From Oreohelix idahoensis (taxonomy: Eukaryota > Mollusca > Gastropoda > Stylommatophora > Oreohelicidae), in the NCBI GenBank assembly GCA_024509875.1, contig JAMPIV010012171.1, positions 248,001 to 312,000 of the forward strand: a DNA stretch of 64,000 bases, in the 5' to 3' direction. The notes beneath the pieces were generated by a model that was given only the letters and a program-made list of their open reading frames with translations, made no database searches and had not been told where the DNA came from. This document shows, piece by piece, positions 36,001-47,654 of the stretch. Made by a program: the position numbers and the translations under genes. The stretch's first letter is position 1, and each line of letters begins with the position of its first letter.

Positions 36001-36775
36001 TTCTCTATCCCCGTTATGTCTATCTTCTCTATCCCCGTTATGTCCATCTTCTCTATCCCCGTTATGTCTATCTTCTCTATCCCCGTTATGTCTATCTTCT
36101 CTATCCCCGTTATGTCTATCTTCTCTATCCCCGTTATGTCTATCTTCTCTATCCCCGTTATGTCTATCTTCTCTATCCCCGTTATGTCTATCTTCTCTAT
36201 CCCCGTTATGTCTTTCTTCTCTATCCCCGTTATGTCTGTGTTCTCTATCCCCGTTATGTCTGTGTTCTCTATCCCCGTTATGTCTGTCTTCTCTATCCCC
36301 GTTATGTCTGTCTTCTCTATCCCCGTTATGTCTGTGTTCTCTATCCCCGTTATGTCTATCTTCTCTATCCCCGTTATGTCTATCTTCTCTATCCCCGTTA
36401 TGTCTATCTTCTCTATCCCCGTTATGTCTATCTTCTTCTCTATCCCCGTTATGTCTATCTTCTCTATCCCCGTTATGTCTGTCTTCTCTATCCCCGTTAT
36501 GTCTATCTTCTCTATCCCCGTTATGTCTATCTTCTCTATCCCCGTTATGTCTGTCTTCTCTATCCCCGTTATGTCTATCTTCTCTATCCCCGTTATGTCT
36601 ATCTTCTCTATCCCCGTTATGTCTATCTTCTCTATCCCCGTTATGTCTATCTTCTCTATCCCCGTTATGTCTATCTTCTCTATCCCCGTTATGTCTATCT
36701 TCTCTATCCCCGTTATGTCTATCTTCTCTATCCCCGTTATGTCTGTCTTCTCTATCCCCGTTATGTCTATCTTCT
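21031..36775 (+). repeat. Giant 24-bp minisatellite (about 656 units)
   Basis: A 15.7 kb tandem array with unit TCTATCCCCGTT followed by ATGTCTATCTTC. Three unit types are seen: TCTATCTTC (majority), TCTGTCTTC, and a rare form carrying GTGTTTCTTC found about a dozen times across the array. Occasional 2-14 bp insertions or deletions shift the phase. All three plus-strand frames and two minus-strand frames of the unit lack stops, giving spurious frames of up to 5,278 codons (for example 21054-36890) with translations such as SIPVMSIF, LLYPRYVY, SLSPLCLS and EKIDITGI repeats. No initiator context, splice sites or conserved domain support a protein. The plus strand is pyrimidine-rich with one CCCC per unit. 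Confidence 0.97.
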
Positions 36776-37209
36776 GTCGTGCAGCGCTATCAACAGGTTT
36801 ACTCACTGGATTTGCTACCCAAAGCCGATGTCTCCTTCTCATCTCTTGTTCTACTGGCACTTGTTTGGTTCTTGTCATTATAAATTATAATAATAGCCCC
36901 TTCAGTCATTACTGACTATGAGAATTCGCCCCTGAGGTGACAGGCCTCAGCTGTTTATTACTTCTTATTTTGTGGTTATTGCTTGGTACAACATTTTCAG
37001 TCCACAGTTCGGGTTTGACTCTAATCCCCATGCACCCAATGGGGAAAGCAAACAGTGGCGGGACAACACCTAATTGAATGGGGGCTGCCCAGCTTGAAGC
37101 GGGCGGTAGCTGTCCATGGAGATCCTAGAACCTCTCTCACTGTCGGAAGTAGCCCCTGGCTCCACGCCCTACGCCAATTGGACACAATGCTTATAACCAT
37201 TAACTGCTA
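36776..37209. other. Non-coding spacer
   Basis: Unique sequence between the array and a LINE fragment. No gene is recognised. Confidence 0.5.
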
Positions 37210-37466
37210 CTTCCAATGTTTTGCCGACACCTATATGGATCCCTGAAGGAAAACGAAAGAGAAGCCGACCAAAAACAACTTGGCAGAGGACTGCGGAGTC
37301 TGAGATGCAAAGAATGAACCAGAGTTGGGACACTGTACGAAGGATTGCCGCCGACCGAGCAAAGTGGAATCAATTTGTTTTTGCCCTACAAGACCCCACC
37401 AGGCGTAATGGCCACTGACTGCTTTGACGGTCGGCGGCTAAGGATCAAAGAAAGAAAAGAAGAAGA
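37210..37466 (+). mobile_element. LINE 3' end, copy 1 (plus strand)
   Basis: The frame encodes the C-terminal tail of a non-LTR retrotransposon ORF2: PEGKRKRSRPKTTWQR, then QSWDTVRRIAADRAKW and FALQDPTRRNGH before the stop. This pattern (GKRKRGRPKTTW...W...A.DR..W) is widespread at the end of invertebrate LINE reverse transcriptases. After the stop come TGCTTTGACGGTCGGCGGCT and a GAA-rich tail. The copy is 5'-truncated. Two related ends lie on the minus strand at 57295-57480 and 63540-64000. Confidence 0.85.
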
Positions 37467-40004
37467 AGATATGGTGAAGTTGGAGTGCCCTCTCCAGGGC
37501 GCGAGCTTGGGCACAGTTATATGGAGATCAAGCTGTTTCCCATGCAGCATGTTTCCCCTCTCCACGCGATCGGTATATCCAAAGGAACGGCAGTAGGCGA
37601 TACAGTTTGGTACCAGTCACATTAATGCCACAATAATGTCCAATCAACATTAGATTGCCTTAGGGACTCCGACTATGGAGTTATCCTCGGGGTTTTTTCC
37701 CGAAGCCTTTCCCGTAAACGGATATTCCCGCAAGGCAGCGGTGGTTTTATCGGTGATGTAAGCTGAAAGCTCTGACCGATGTTCGTGTTAATCTGCCGCG
37801 CCTATAACCACAAATCTGGGTAGCGTCAAGCAAATGTGATATTTATCATCTACAGGGTGATTTGATCAAATCAAATATCTGCGACTTAGCAGAAAAGTAA
37901 CGAAGAAAGAAAGAAAGAAAAGAACGCAAAGTGCGATAATTGACAGCACATAATAAAAATCAGTACCACAAATGTACCGATACTGCCGGAGAGAATAAAA
38001 GATCGATAGAGGTCGTCCATTTCGTCACAGTCCCCCTCCGGCTCCCCCACCCCCAGGACCTCAGAACAAGGACCGTCTGACAACGCCATCAACAGGATTT
38101 CTCAACGCGTGTCTCACCCATTTTAGCGTCCTTCCCTACCTCTAGCTCCCATCACACAGCGATTGTGCCACACAACTCCAATCTCTCTACTTCCACAAGC
38201 ATTCATCCATGAAAATCTTGATCTCCTTGGCGGCTGACCTTGCTGCTCTCCATGCCCCACATCAGGACTGACCCGACATTTGAACCGAAAACTTCGCCTC
38301 ACGTGTTCGACCTGACCTCTTTCAATCTCCATACACTTCCCAACGTAATAACCACATCTATTTGACCCATATCGCTGGCCATCCGTCTCAGATATCTCAC
38401 TTCGCTTTTATATATCTGCATCTATGTCTCCCATTAAGTTGGCAGCTAGCCTCAGGCTTCACGCGTTCTTAAAAACCACATCTATTTCTCCCAGAACGTT
38501 GGCTGTACAACCGGAGGTTTCTGAAGTGGCCACACACTTTCCTTGAAGTTGTTTGGTGAAGGTCATGCTATCAATCTGCCGATCTCGTGGAACCGACAGT
38601 CTTGGACAACACGCTACACTGTTTTTAGTCTCCACTCTCATAGACATTTGGCTGTGCCGTATTATTCTAATATGATCGGAGTCGATTATCAGCAACCCTC
38701 TTAACGATACCGTCTACTGACGAATCTTCTACGCTTGTCTCTTTCTAACCAAACTGTTTCTCTTTGGAAAATGGGATAATGTATTCAAAACACGTTTATT
38801 TTGTCCGTCGCTAACAACGCATGGGATCAATATGTAATAGCAATCTTCCAACCAGAACCTGGTGGACAATCCTTATAATTTATTATCATTTTCTTCTTCG
38901 TAAAATAATCTTGCTCTTACATCTAACCGATCTCTTTCGTTCAATTTACACCCTTTTTACTTGTGTGTTTGTCCGTGCGTATTATGTTTGCTGTTTTTAT
39001 ATCTAGAAATATCTTACAAGAACCGCAAGAGGCGATGAAAAATGATTGTAGGAATAAAAATACAAAATGTGTTTTTAGAGATCAGGAAAATAAGTTGGTA
39101 AAAGAACGAAGTAAAGTGAATTTTTTAATAAACGAAAAAGTAGGATCCAAAAACGTTCTCTCAAAGATAACAACGATTTTCCACTCTAACAAATTGTTGG
39201 GAATTTCCAAGTTCCATTTGTCCATAGGGAGGTTCCGCAAACCTCATCTGTTGACGATTCCCTATAGGCTTCTTGGTGTTCGCTGTCAATCGAGAGTCCT
39301 CTATGGACGAGGAACATCGTAATAGACATCTTAAGCTGGGTTTGCAGCTTTTGGATGGAATAATTGCTTGATAAATTTACAGATGTAGATCTGGTGGTTA
39401 CGTGATATATTATAACTAAGTGAAATAGATACTGGTCTGGAATCAGAAAATACTCTATTTTCTATGTGATCTATTCAAGTTGCCAGTTTGTCCATATCTT
39501 CGCGTTATAGATATTTCAAATTACTGGTCCTATACTTTTAAATTAATTTGGATGTATTTTACTGACTTGTTCCTGTCTTTCTTTATGGTCTGTTTTCGTT
39601 CGACTGTCCCCAACGAAGTTTTTTTTTTATGTGTCTTTTATCTTAGTATACACGGTTTACCATTTTTCGTTACCTTTCTGGGTTGAAAATAGCTGATGGC
39701 CCCGCGTCCCTACGTTTGTATGTACGCACGTGCACACACACACACACACACATACACATTACATACATAAAGTTCACAAAGTTATATCTGCGCTATCAAG
39801 ACAAGCATTCTAAACAATAATATATGAACAAAAAAAAATACATATATTCTTTTTTTGAGATATGCAAATAAAAAGGGTCTAATTTTGAAATCCCATTTGA
39901 AATTCTTGTCAGGATGTGAAGATACAACCTAACAGTGCTTTAATAACAGATATCGAATACTTGAGATGTATATTTTATTTTGGCTAGATCACATATTTTA
40001 CATG
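37467..40004. other. Unique AT-rich sequence, no gene recognised
   Basis: This holds several short frames (for example 38963-39322, 119 codons) with no recognisable domain. A short CA run lies near 39732-39752. I see no RNA gene or element boundary. Confidence 0.5.
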
Positions 40005-40616
40005 TTGGTTTGGTTTGGTGTGATTTTAAGGACCATCTTCATTGCACAAAGACAACTCCATTAGTGCTTCGATTTTCTCCCTTAGATCACGCAGGGAGGA
40101 TCTCAGCACAGTGTACGAACTCCGTAGCACCAGCGAGGATCCCAATGTGTGTATACACGAAGCACACATTCTATAAATATTTCTGTGGTGGGTAGGTGTT
40201 TTAATTTTAAATTGTGTCATGGCAACGGCCGTATGACCTACTGTTTATGACTTCCAACTGCCGAGAGATTGTTAACGTGCACACGGCACCTTTTATTTGT
40301 GTGCCCTTATCTGACCTTATGTGTCCTATCTAGCCTTCACTTTCTTTCCTTTCCCTGACGAAGGCCTTGTGGTCGTAACGTTGGCTATTTTCTTTGTCTT
40401 TTGTCCTCGTAAGACGAATTACCTTTTTTCGATTTTTTTTCCACACCCATCCATTTTGCCCTTATCTGAGAATGCTAGACTTCCGATCTCACTACCCAGG
40501 AAATCAGAGGGGGGTATTATATCATTTCCATCAAATATATTCCCTGTGCTAGAAGCGAACCTGCTACCTTTGGAATTAGATGTGGACGCCACACCTCATA
40601 ACCACTCCGAACCCCA
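40005..40616 (-). mobile_element. tRNA-derived SINE, copy A
   Basis: This is homologous to 59718-60231. On the minus strand it begins with a tRNA-like head: GGAGTGGTTATGAGG resembles an A box and GCAGGTTCGCTTC a B box, about 40 bp downstream. A long body follows, with words such as CGTTAACAATCTC and GTGCTACGGAGTTCG, and it ends in an AACCAAACCAAC tail. The body is interrupted by a 142-bp insertion with a 13-bp target duplication, annotated separately. Transcription would be by RNA polymerase III from the head. Confidence 0.78.
40302..40469 (+). mobile_element. 142-bp insertion in SINE with 13-bp duplication
   Basis: TGCCCTTATCTGA occurs at 40302-40314 and again at 40457-40469. The homologous SINE at 60070-60082 has one such site and no intervening sequence, so copy B acts as the empty site. 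The inserted 142 bp carries CCTGACGAAGGCCTTGTGG and then TCGTAACG, resembling a hammerhead ribozyme core. No poly-A tail or coding frame is seen. Confidence 0.75.
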
Positions 40617-42557
40617 ACATGTGGGTCAAAGTTGAAAGTATATATTGCGATGAAAATGATGATGAAATTTGTAATAAGGGAGAAGACATAATAGAATTGA
40701 TAAAAGACAGATAACGTTTAGAAAAGCAACAGTTGATATTTTTAATTCAATTTTATTTGTACGTTCAAATAGTTGTTGTCGTATTTTGGTCTGTCTTACA
40801 CCACGGTTATATTTACCGCACGCAATACTATAGGAAAACGGACCGATACAATAACCAATGAAAACGCTCCATTCTCTAGTGTGTATTATGAAACCTTTTA
40901 GGCTTAACATAGAGGCCCATTTTGTGTAAATGATAGTAAGAATTTATTTAATTTCTTAAGAAATAAAGATGTTTAAAAGGAAAGGTATAGATATTTCAAC
41001 AACGGGAATGTTACTTGAGAGGTAGGTGCAAAGACTTCCTCGAATAGTAGTTCAATTATAGAGAAAAATCGTTTAAATTGACATCTATACATCAGAGTAG
41101 TCCCCAATTTCGTTAGTTAAAGTCTGCATAGATTTAAATGCATTTTGCTAACTAAACAATTAGTAGATAGAATGGTAGAGATAAATTCACAGTACAATTC
41201 TAACTTTAAATGATCAAAATCGGCCCAGAATTAAGAGAGATATTAAATATTAAAAATTTTATTTTGCACATTGAACAAGAAGGCAGAAATCACTTCAATT
41301 TTAGATTCCTAACGCCGTTTTTACCCCATGCCATCCGAGAGGGAGGGTGCGGTTCTATAAAAGTCCTTGAACTTGGCTGATTTGAGGCCACAACTTTTTC
41401 AAACACAAGCTGAACAGAAGAGAGCGGCAAACGTGTGCTGTCAAATACTTTGCCACTGTATCTGCATAGCAGACCTAGATACCCATTAACAGCCTGTTAC
41501 AGCTTATGTGTATTGCCTGAGGGTAAGAAAGAATATATATATGTATGTATATATAATTATGTAATTTTCCTGTGATTAATCCACTTGTGTGTTATGAAGG
41601 GTGTTGAATGTGTTAAGAAAAAAATTACAGGACGAGTGTGCTGCCGGCTTGAACGCAAGCATGTGTTGACTTTTAGAGACGAAAGCCAGCATTGGGAAAT
41701 GTGTAGAATAATCGAGAATGATGGCAAAAATACGACTGTAAGTTTAATAATGCATTTGAGGGAGTATTTCTTAAAGGAACGACACACTGATCAGGAACAT
41801 AAGAAAGGATGACAGGATTTGTTAACATGTATTAATCAAGGTGTCACTTAGTAGTTTGTATTAAACCAAATCATTGTATGGAAGCAGATCATGGACAAAT
41901 GGATCTAACTTAGGATTTATAAGGAAAGTGTAATCACATTGAACTGGCTGTGAGTGGTACTGAAGTAAATTGTCCTGCGCAACTGTTAGCACAATGTCTG
42001 ACACTCTTTGTTACGTCCATTGTGTGTGTGGATAGGATAGTGCTGGACCATACAAGGGTTGTGATTATTTGTATTACAGGTTTTATCCTGCAACTACCAA
42101 GAGTGTACGAGACATCCACTTCTGTGGGACTCTGTGGTGCAAACGTTCTCAAGTTTCATAGAACTAGTCACCCTGTTTTCCCCGGCCTGGAGATCCAGAC
42201 ATGGTGTGATCCTGGCTATAGTTGGATGCTTCTCATTTTACCAGATAAGTAGAAACACAATTCCACTGGTCAGCCTGTCCAGAACTATTATCAAACAAAT
42301 AAAATACAAATAACAAAAACAGTTTGAGTGATGACTCATGAAGGACTTTATTAAACTAAATTACAAACTTCACAGTCCAGCGAAAGTGATAACTATATGT
42401 GAAATAATTGATATTTTAAATATAACTTTATCATATTGAAGTATTATGGAAATGACATTCCATGTGTATTTATTTTTATTTTGTAAAAATCTTTGAAATT
42501 CTTTATCATTTTCCTAACCGAAAAGAGAAACGGTATAGGATCAATAAATTGTAAATA
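40617..42557. other. AT-rich non-coding sequence
   Basis: No gene is recognised. Short frames such as 41585-41812 and 41950-42252 show no known domain. Confidence 0.5.
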
Positions 42558-44089
42558 TACTGTTCAAAAAAAGAAACGCATAGCTACTGAAGGCACACAC
42601 ATAGCCATAATTTTGACATTCAATAACTTTTTAAATTTAATGAGTTAATGGTTCAAATTGCACACAAGAATACCTTAGGGTTCAACCAATCAATTGACAG
42701 TTGTTTTGCATCTGGGTCACGAGAGTTTTTTGGCGTACGGCCTTTCCCGATAGTATGGTGTGTGGCCTCCTCTTGCATCGATCAGCGACTGGCATCTCCT
42801 GGGCATGGATGCGATCAGACGTCTGATGTGGGCCTGTGGGATGGCTGCCCACTCTTCCTGGAGTGCCTGGAACAGATCACGACGATTGGCTGGAACAACG
42901 TCTCGGCGACAAACACGTCTATGCAGCTCATCCCAAAGGTGCTCAATCGGACTCATGTCTGGAGACAGGGATGGCCAGGGGAGGGTGAGAATGTTGTTGG
43001 CAGTCAGCAACTGCGTGGTCAACCGTGCACAATGGGGTCTGGCGTTGTCCTGTTGAAACACAGACCTTTGGGCAGCCAAAAGTGGAAGGACATGGGGTCG
43101 AAGAATTTCATTGACGTTTCGTTGCGCATTCAAGCCTCCTTCAATGTGCACCAATTGACTACTTCCGTTGTAACTGATCATTCCCCACACCATTGCACCT
43201 CCACCACCGTGCGGCGGAGCTTCATCAACGCAATTTTGGGCAAAACGTTCATTTCGCCTACGGTAGACCCTACGCCGTCTATCATGACGCTGCAACAAAA
43301 AGAAACATTCGTCAATAAACCAGACACGTCTCCATTGATTGTCAGCTGCCCAGGGACGATGCTGGTTGGCCCAAAGAAGTCGATTTTAGCGATGGCGACG
43401 CGTAAGGACAGGTCCTCGGTGAGGTCGTTGTGCCCAAAGTCCAGCGTCATGCAGTCTATTCCGGACAGTTTGATCAGACACATCACGTCCTGCAGGCAAT
43501 GACTGGACAGTTGAGGAAGCTGTTGTAAAACTGTCTCTGAGGTGACGAAGCCGAATAAAGCGATCCTCCGCTGCTGTTGTCACTCTGGGTCGTCCACTGC
43601 GATGCCGGTCTTCAACTGAGCCAGTGGCTTGGAACCGGTGCCAAAGTCGACTGATGGTACTCTGATGCACGTTTAGATCCCTGGCAACCTTACTTTGACT
43701 TTCGCCTGCATGCAGTCGGCCAAAGCAATGTTCCTTAAATTTATCGATAGTGACGCCATAAATGTCTGCTTGAAAATGAACTGAATTTTTTGTCTGTAGC
43801 GTTATCCTTTTATAGGGTTTCAGTTGCGTAGTCAGTGAATAGTTTCACCCCAAATTTTGTTGCTTTCACGTGCGCGCAACATGAGCTGTGGTCAAAAATT
43901 GCGTCATAAACACTATTGACCACTGCGTTGTAACGATTTCAAAAACCAACGCAATTCAGGTCAACACGTGCATTTTACACTGTAAAGAACATTTGAGGCT
44001 GGTTTTTATATACCCTAGCACCAAATTTTACTTACAAACTCATAAAAACGCGCCCTCGAATAGCTATGCGTTTCTTTTTTTGAACAGTA
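42558..44089 (-). mobile_element. Tc1-like DNA transposon
   Basis: A 1.53 kb element is bounded by perfect terminal inverted repeats (42558-42586 and 44061-44089) starting CTGTTCAAAAAAAG inside TA dinucleotides, the target duplication typical of the Tc1/mariner superfamily. It carries one minus-strand transposase reading frame. The exact repeats argue for a fairly recent insertion or continued mobilisation in trans. Confidence 0.93.
42717..43790 (-). pseudogene. Tc1-like transposase with an in-frame stop
   Basis: The N-terminal part (open from about 43790; the Met at 43670 is probably internal) shows a paired-type helix-turn-helix: SKVARDLNVHQSTISRLW, then GRPRVTT and TVRNRLHDAGL. The catalytic part shows the first Asp in WFIDE, D84 in FQQDNARPH and E119 in MSPIEHLW (numbered in the 193-residue segment 42717-43298), giving the D,D34E spacing of Tc1. 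A single TAA at 43386-43388 interrupts the frame between HTH and catalytic domains. I could not locate a convincing start codon. The enzyme would cut at the inverted repeats and integrate at TA. As read, this copy is non-autonomous. Confidence 0.9.
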
Positions 44090-44664
44090 TATATATATAA
44101 AATCAGTCTTGCTTAATTATTTAATTTGAGTTAAGTTTCTGATTGTCATATATATTTAGATATTACATATTTAATTAATTAATTAATCCCCTAGCAGAGT
44201 CAATAAATATATAATAACCATTATTCAAGGGAGGATCTTGAGAGGTAGCACTTAGACCTTCAGGAACAAACACTATCATCATACTTGAAGGTTTATACAG
44301 CTTGACCCTACCTTTGATTGTCGATACACCCTTGCTCTTTTCAGAGAAGGGGGTATTTCTTATAAGACCAGTCCCTTATCTGGCACTATCCTGGTATCAT
44401 CTGATACATCTTTTTGTCCAGGATATCTTACATTTTAATAACATCTGAACCTCTCGCGACAGTTGTCATTATTATCTCTACCATTCCGCTCTCTGTGAAA
44501 CATAGGCATTTAACAAATACACGCCAGACATTCTTGTCCTGTGCCATCCGTTAAAAGTCTTACAATGCCATCTATTATCTCTTTTAAGTCTGCCTGAAGG
44601 TCTATTTTTCACATCTTTTTATCCCCTTTTTTGCCCTGGCGATTCAAGACACGGGACTATCCTT
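44090..44664. other. Non-coding spacer
   Basis: AT-rich sequence; I see no gene or element in it. Confidence 0.5.
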
Positions 44665-44904
44665 CGATGTTATCAGTATATTTCCTTCACGTGTACTAAC
44701 AAACACCTACGACGATGTTATCAGTAGATTTCCTTCATGTGTACTAACAAACACCTACGACGATGTTATCAGTAGATTTCCTTCATGTGTACTAACAAAC
44801 ACCTACCACGATGTTATCATTAGATTTCCTTCATGTGTACTAACAAACACCTACCACGATGTTATCAGTAGATTTCCTTCATGTGTACTAACAAACACCT
44901 ACGA
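44665..44904 (+). repeat. 48-bp tandem array (5 units)
   Basis: Units starting CGATGTTATCAGTAGATTTC recur at 44665, 44713, 44761, 44809 and 44857, all 48 bp long with only a few substitutions each. No coding role is evident. Confidence 0.95.
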
Positions 44905-47654
44905 CTTATCCTTACGTCTTGTTCCATTAGTGTTTATTTGGTTGCTTCCATTAGTTCCATATTAGTGATCTTGTCATACCGTATAAATCAGTCTATTCTG
45001 AACAGGACCTGTGTATGACAGTTTGTAACTTCCAGGTTGCTGCTTTTGCTGTTCTCCCGCGTTTAAGAGCTATACACTAGACAGAATACTTACAAATATT
45101 AGTTGAGGGCTTTTTATTTTTATGGACTTGACTTCTTTTGTTCTAGATATTTCAGAATGAGGTGAACACTCCTCATGCCTGTTGTGTTCTTATTTTAATA
45201 TCAATGCTATTTAATTTAACTTTTTTATTTTGCTGCCAAGCTATCTCTGTGAGTCTAGATTGTTTAGGAACGATTCTTCAAGTGAAATCAGTTACTGCCG
45301 CAAATAACACGAAATGAGAATATTCGAAGACTGATTATGGAATTAATATCTAAGAATTCAGAGAAAAGAAAAAGGTTATTATCCCAAAGCACTGTGGTGA
45401 AGTGGGATGTTATAAATATTTATAGGGGACTTAGTGTACTGACTGAGATCAGCTGTGAAGGTATATATATATCTAATAAGAGTAGTGTATTATATATCAC
45501 CTTACTTGCTACCACATATCTATATATCTCAGTCAGAATTATTCTGGAATAGTGTGATGACTACGTTATGTGTCTAGGGTATGTGTATGATGAAGTGTAA
45601 GTCACAACAACAGACAGATAAACAATTTAATTTAATCCACTACTCTTAACAACACTGTGACACTCACATACATATAACACTCTATGAGAATATCTTAAAG
45701 AAGTCACTCGTAACTTTTCAAATAACAATATGTATTCATTACTGGCATGAATGAATATGTGTCCTGATTCAACTACAAGGGAACCAGGAATCACAATCAA
45801 TTTAAATTACAAGTTATGTACAGAATGTATTTAATATGAATATTGTAGTGACATATATTATTACAAATGTTCTATGTGTGTCAGTTGTGTAGTAGTAAAA
45901 TGAGGTAATACTGGTTTTGTTTTGTTCAAGCTCTGTTGGTATTTGTCATCATGACTTCAATAGTTTGTCTTTAGGGACTAGTATTGGAGATGTTCACAGT
46001 TCCTGATTTTAAGACAAGTAAATTCCCCTCTTAATGTTAATTTTACAAAGTCAGTTCAAGATGAGGGGACATAATGTTGAGCTCAGCTGGCCAAGTAGCT
46101 TATCTGGCGTGATGGCGGCAGGAAAGGACTCCTCTGCTCGAATTCTCCTCTGGGCTCTGGAGACACCTCACTGATAGCTAAAAGGACCAAGGAGTATGCT
46201 GTCCGACACTGGATTCAGCAAAGCTCTGACTAGGTGCTGCTCAGTACCATCAAGACCACTGTCCCTGAAATCAAGAAGGATGTACCTTCTACTTCATAAC
46301 TAACTTAAACTCTCTTGTTACACTGATCACAACACAGCACAAACATTGAGTTCAGAGCATTAGGCCAACTGTCAGCTTCATTTGAAATACTTTATTCCAG
46401 TATTACCCTTCTTAATGGTTACTACGCCTCTGCAATTCCAGCATTATTTCTTTCTATTCAATCATCCAGGTGTCAGTGTACTGTTTGGCCATTCCATGCC
46501 GTTTTACTTCTCTCCGACACCCTCTGTTCAGGCTGGAGCATTACAGGCTTTACCTCACGTTGGCCACTGAACTACACATATATATATACAGGCATAAATC
46601 AACAATTCACATTCAATTTTCATTAAAAGATATTGAATGGTTCAAGCTTACCACAATTCATACGAATAAACACAGATACGTTGATTAGCAATGAATTCTG
46701 GCACAAACTGGCACAAATTCCCATCTGCTTATCTTCCAGGCTTTTATTTAGCCAAATATAAGCTGGCTTCAACGCACTGATGCTTTATCAATCTTATTTA
46801 AACAAGTGGTTTCGAACTAACGCTCCCAAGTGTGTATATCAGCGAGTCTGACCAATGAGCCCCGTTTCGACAAGTGTTTGAAAAAATGTTACCTTTCCCC
46901 GTTTCCCCTAACAACCAAGATAGTATTTATAGCCCGACCAATCGTGGTTAGGCTTTCATTTGTTGCGCTCCAATCAATTTGGAGTTTACATGGTAGGCTA
47001 TTTCTGTAACGTAAATTTTTTTCAAACACGTTAAAAAAAAATCTTATGAGCAGAAATGATTTTATGCTGTCAGGCACCCCCAATATTTTATTCTGGGTAT
47101 AATTTATTAATTCCTGGACTATTTGCGTAACGTTTTACATATTATTTGTCAGCAAGCCCTAAGGAACCCAAAAAAATACAAATTTAAAGGAGCTACGTGG
47201 CTGCGTTCAAAATATGCAATTTCTTCTACCTCCTGTTTCGAAGATGTGCTGTCTGGGTACTGTTATGTTTTCAACCGTAAACCCATCTAATGTTATCTTT
47301 TCTAATAAGAGTTTTTTATGATTTATAAACCTAACTCTGGGAAAGGGTATTGTATTTTATCACTGTCCGTCTGAAAAAAAGTTAGTGCTTGTAGTCTTAC
47401 ACGCGTGATGGCAGCATTTGTGTATCGCGCGAAGCGTGTTGCATGCGTTCCTGATTTTCAGCCCTCCCCTCTCTCTTTATCCTTTTGTCCATCTGTTCGT
47501 TCGTTTTGGTAACGTAATATAATTAATGTTAGGATTAATTTAGGTCATTACGCAGTACGTCTCAATGTTTTTCTTAGAAATGCCGCACACGTTTCATTGA
47601 AGAAAGCGGGTAATAATACAGTAAGCTTTTACTATCAACGTGAAAGCGTTACAA
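44905..47654. other. Non-coding AT-rich spacer
   Basis: No gene is recognised in this 2.7 kb. At 46088-46146 there is a possible polymerase III promoter (A-box-like TGGCCAAGTAG and B-box-like TGCTCGAATTCTC), which may be the head of a degenerate SINE. Confidence 0.5.

Noticed and set aside
21013..36915. Open frames of 1,785 to 5,278 codons on the plus strand and several on the minus strand
   Set aside because: They are readings of the 24-bp minisatellite in different frames; the unit simply lacks stops. No domain, codon bias or initiation context supports a protein.
38963..39322. 119-codon plus-strand frame
   Set aside because: No recognisable domain, AT-rich context and no supporting signals; cannot be distinguished from chance.
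42648..43502. 284-codon plus-strand frame
   Set aside because: Lies antisense to the Tc1-like transposase, whose motifs are clear on the minus strand.
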